From assembly GCA_943704495.1 (NCBI GenBank), contig CALSCR010003756.1, positions 1 through 32,978 of the forward strand: a DNA stretch of 32,978 nucleotides. The letters run 5' to 3'. This DNA is from Pigoraptor chileana. Lineage: Eukaryota > Opisthokonta > Filasterea. Made by a program: the position numbers and the translations under genes. The notes beneath the pieces are model-generated. The model ran no database searches. It saw nothing but the letters and a program-made list of their open reading frames with translations, and was not told where the DNA came from. This document shows, piece by piece, positions 30,170-32,978 of the stretch. The first letter of the stretch is position 1; every line of letters starts with the position of its first letter.

Positions 30170-31702
30170 TCAGTGGTGGCAGCGGCGGCTCAAGCGCGTT
30201 CCGTCAGGGCACGTCAACACACACACGCCATCAAGGGAAGACAAATCGGTCACGTTCGTGCCAGATAGATCGAGATGATGGGCGTTTCCCAACGCCGATG
30301 CATCAGCGATGCCGGTGTTCAGGAGACAAAGGAAATGGGCCTTAGCAAGCGCAGACACATTTGTCACGCGGACGCAGTTGACCATGTTGACCGAGTATAC
30401 ACCAACGAGCGCACTGACATCGACAACGTGTGTCCCGGATATATTGAGCGTGTGTACGTTGCTTAGTGGGCTAACATCGACGACCGCGGTGTTGCTAATG
30501 TCGAGAGTGTGGACACTCCCCAGCACACTGACGTCCTCTACGGCCGTGTGACTGAGGTTCAACGAGTGAACCCGCCCGAGAGCGGAGCAGTCCCGCACAA
30601 GTGGACAGAACGCCACGTCGAGATGGTGCGCATCGCACAGGACCGAAACATCCTCCAACTGATCGCACCCCATCAAGTCTATGGAATACAAACGCCGTAA
30701 AACGGAGAAATCGGCAATAGTGGACGACCGAAAGCTGAGGGTATGAAGCCCGCCAAGGGCCATAATATTCTTAATATTCGGGCAGTGGCTGATGTTGAGT
30801 GTGTGCACGCGACCGAGGGACGACACATCAGAGATGCCACTGCAATAACTTATGTTGAGATTGTGGACGCCCCCCAGACGAGACACATCGGATATCAATG
30901 GCAGGTAAGTGAGATCGAGCGAATGAACCGTACCGAGGGCGGACACGTCAACGACGCCTGCGCAGTCGGACAGACTGAGCGAGTGGACAGTGCCCAATGC
31001 AGAGACATCACGCACGTTACCGCAGTAGCTCAAGTTGAGGGCATGAACATTCCCCAGCATTGACACATCCGTGATACTGCAGTAGCTCAAGTTGAGCGTG
31101 TGAATCTTCCCCAACGCGGAAACATCAACCACCCCAATACAGTTGCTGAGATTCAGCGAATGGACATGACCCAGCGCCGAAACGTCGTTGACGCGATTGC
31201 AGTTGCTTAAATTCAGCGTATGGATGCGTCCAAGCGACGAGACGTCAGACACATCAGTGCCAGACAGTGCGAGGATGCGAATAATGCCCGCGCCCAACGA
31301 TGCAACATCCCTCACTTTGGCACAATACGAGAGGTCGAGAGCATGTACGTTTTTCAACGGTGATGCATCGACAATATCATCATTGCTCGATAAATCGACC
31401 GTGTGCACATCAGCGAGACAAGTTACGCCCGCGTTATCGACACAGCCAGTTGCAGTGCAAATTAACACCAAACGCTGACTCGGGAGGGTTGATTGAACCA
31501 ATCGCCGGAACGCATCATCTTGGCAGTATTGAATTGAATAGGATTCGCGAAGCGTGTACGTCCGAACGTTTCGGAACAAACGCAACAGCGTTGCGTTTAC
31601 GTGGGCAAGGGCAGTTAGATCACGGGATTGCGAAAGATGTCGTGCAATGTGGTCAGTCACAACCTCACATGGAAGCGACGTGAAGCCGAGAGACGATACC
31701 AT
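30170..31702 (-). CDS. Leucine-rich repeat protein with about 20 short repeats and an F-box-like N-terminus
   Basis: 510 codons in one exon. Residues about 7-50 (SLPCEVVTDHIARHL...DLTALAHVNATLLRLF) look like an F-box-type helix bundle, so a substrate-recruiting role in an SCF ubiquitin ligase is possible (inference). From about residue 85 come some 20 consecutive LRRs of 19-21 residues with pattern (x)VHxLNLSxCxxVxDVSALG. Units with Cys at the turn (NC, YC, DC) are 20 long. Those with Thr instead (SHTAVEDVSVLG, SNTAVVDVSPLS, SGTHVVDVSALV) are 19 long and group near the C-terminus. It ends with a short cap CVLTCPDGTRLSRRCHH. No signal peptide or membrane segment. The absence of introns in an intron-rich region hints at recent arrival by transfer or retroposition. 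A TTTTAG just before the ATG could be the acceptor of a 5'UTR intron. Confidence 0.9.
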   Translation of the reverse strand: MVSSLGFTSLPCEVVTDHIARHLSQSRDLTALAHVNATLLRLFRNVRTYTLRESYSIQYCQDDAFRRLVQSTLPSQRLVLICTATGCVDNAGVTCLADVHTVDLSSNDDIVDASPLKNVHALDLSYCAKVRDVASLGAGIIRILALSGTDVSDVSSLGRIHTLNLSNCNRVNDVSALGHVHSLNLSNCIGVVDVSALGKIHTLNLSYCSITDVSMLGNVHALNLSYCGNVRDVSALGTVHSLSLSDCAGVVDVSALGTVHSLDLTYLPLISDVSRLGGVHNLNISYCSGISDVSSLGRVHTLNISHCPNIKNIMALGGLHTLSFRSSTIADFSVLRRLYSIDLMGCDQLEDVSVLCDAHHLDVAFCPLVRDCSALGRVHSLNLSHTAVEDVSVLGSVHTLDISNTAVVDVSPLSNVHTLNISGTHVVDVSALVGVYSVNMVNCVRVTNVSALAKAHFLCLLNTGIADASALGNAHHLDLSGTNVTDLSSLDGVCVLTCPDGTRLSRRCHH

Positions 31703-32978
31703 TTTCCTAAAATTATTCCAGTCTCACTTGCTGGGTTATGGTGCCGCTCAAAGACGGCGTTGGCATCGGCACCCAAAAAGAAAAGAACATACTCTGTGTG
31801 ATTTTTTTTAAAGGCTGAATTTTGAAGGTTGCATCGCCACTGCAAATTTTCCACCAGTCTCGGCCCCCATTAACTCGTGCTATTTATAACATCACCTCCC
31901 GGAACGGAAATTGAACAGGCGAGCTTACACCCCTGCCAGCGCCGGGTGCGCGAACGAAAGAAAAGCTCGGGGAACAGTCGGTTTACAGACACAGAGAAGC
32001 AGTTACTGTCCTGGTTTGTCGCCGGCAATTTGTACTCAGGCGGTGGCAAAACAGTCGATCGGCTGCGGACGACAGCCGGTCGGCGCAATCGCGCCGGAGT
32101 CAGTGCCCGGCCGGCCGGCGGCGGCCTGCCCGGAGCGGCGGCGGCCACTGTGCCCCCCGCCGCACCTCAACCCGGTGCCATCTACATGGCGCTGCTGGTG
32201 TGTGAGCCTGCTTGTCTCGGATCTCCTTTTTCACGTGATAGTTGTACGCCGACGAAATGCACAAAAGTATACCACTGATCTGCCACTGAGTGTGCTGAAT
32301 CACAACATATGTCCGCATCAGCGAAACGAGTCGTGTCTATATATAGTGTATTGGGGGGGGGGGGGGGGGCTCGCAGAGGACCTTTCTTAGCAAGTTTGAC
32401 ACACTGAGTCCGGACTACCGCGGCCGACGGGTAAGCAATAAATTCCGGGGTTCTGAAGTTCCGTGGTCAATTTCAGCGACTCAAATAAGTCCGGAGCACG
32501 TATTACCAATACTGCAGCCACTTTTAAAGGGCGATAAAGTCAAAGTTTTAAAAGTGATCGTTTCATTGGTGCATGGGCCATGCAAAAAGTACTTTGTTTG
32601 GTAAAAGCGAAGGACAGACGACCCCCTTCGGGACTGTTATGTGTGCTGAACACGTACATAGCCACATTCACTGAAGAAAGCAAAGACGCAATACACAACG
32701 CAAGCGCGGAATGCAGTATAAAGAGTACAGGTGTGTGTGTGTGTGTGTGTGTGTGTGAGGACGAGGGTGGGCAGCCCAAAATCAGCTCAGTGAGGTGATG
32801 GACGCCAAACAGCCACTACACGCAGTGATGGAGCAGTGTCACACCAAATTCACTGAGTCAATGAAAAGGGGGTGTGATATCAAGTGCATCATGGACGCAC
32901 TGCACTGCCCGTTGACTTCAAAACACAAAGTAAAGAATTAAGTGTGTTTGTGCATTGGGGGACGGGCGGGTGTTGGGG
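31703..32978. other. Right-end region without a supported gene
   Basis: Contains the 5' flank of the LRR gene, a GC-rich block (about 32040-32200), a G17 run (32353-32369), a (TG)n run (about 32731-32757) and a G-rich end. Plus-strand ORFs at 31877-32278 (with a peptide FTDTEKQLLSWFVAGN) and 32798-32941 (47 codons) could be exon fragments of a gene continuing to the right. I cannot link them by splice sites. Confidence 0.4.
32353..32369 (+). repeat. Poly(G)17 tract
   Basis: An uninterrupted run of 17 G. It could form a G-quadruplex and is prone to sequencing length errors. Confidence 0.95.

Noticed and set aside
1-32978. tRNA, rRNA or other structured RNA genes
   Set aside because: Scanned for B-box words (GTTCGAA and variants) on both strands; hits such as 16013 lack a cloverleaf context.
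1-32978. Bacterial operon or CRISPR interpretation
   Set aside because: Spliced genes, microsatellites and eukaryote-specific proteins rule out a prokaryotic source; the repeats are not spacer-separated.

Overview
This window is nuclear DNA of a unicellular eukaryote. The coding sequence is broken into short exons by about 55 spliceosomal introns. Donors are mostly GTGAG, GTAAG, GTGCG or GTGGG, acceptors are mostly CAG or TAG, and microsatellites are frequent. The gene set suggests a flagellated protist: eIF2B-alpha, NOB1, RAD51C, LAMTOR3, the axin-interactor AIDA and a probable axonemal microtubule protein. It could be near the opisthokont/apusomonad part of the tree, but I cannot fix the species. 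All exon models were built by hand from splice sites, reading-frame phase and family conservation, and seven of the eight spliced models close in frame; the eighth (BMP-kelch) keeps phase across every junction but runs off the window.

Layout, left to right. (1) 80-3268, minus: a secreted BMP/PnrA-type binding-protein domain that appears to be spliced to kelch repeats and runs off the left edge. (2) 3788-6536, minus: eIF2B alpha, 305 aa, 8 exons. (3) 7318-10362, plus: AIDA, 9 exons, head-to-head with eIF2B. (4) 11084-11797, minus: single-exon orphan with a possible permuted His...Cys papain-like signature. (5) 12874-17310, minus: 516-aa SAXO/TEX-like repeat protein, 13 exons. (6) 18007-20750, plus: NOB1. 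(7) 21517-24555, minus: RAD51C with a short C-terminus. (8) 25121-27165, plus: LAMTOR3. (9) 27975-29847, plus: secreted cysteine-containing orphan. (10) 30170-31702, minus: single-exon protein with about 20 short leucine-rich repeats behind an F-box-like start. The right 1.3 kb has no gene I can support.

The genes are mostly housekeeping and do not form one pathway. Three head-to-head pairs (eIF2B/AIDA, SAXO-like/NOB1, RAD51C/LAMTOR3) share 0.56-0.78 kb spacers.

The most unusual signal is a family of about 50-bp repeats (A, with a related B form). They are found only inside introns of five of these genes, and every copy I found is in the sense orientation of its host gene. They carry branchpoint-like CTGAC and a CT tract, so they may be intron-dwelling or intron-making (introner-like) elements. 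Second is the BMP-kelch fusion. Third is a tendency for introns to carry TG tracts after the donor and CA tracts before the acceptor.
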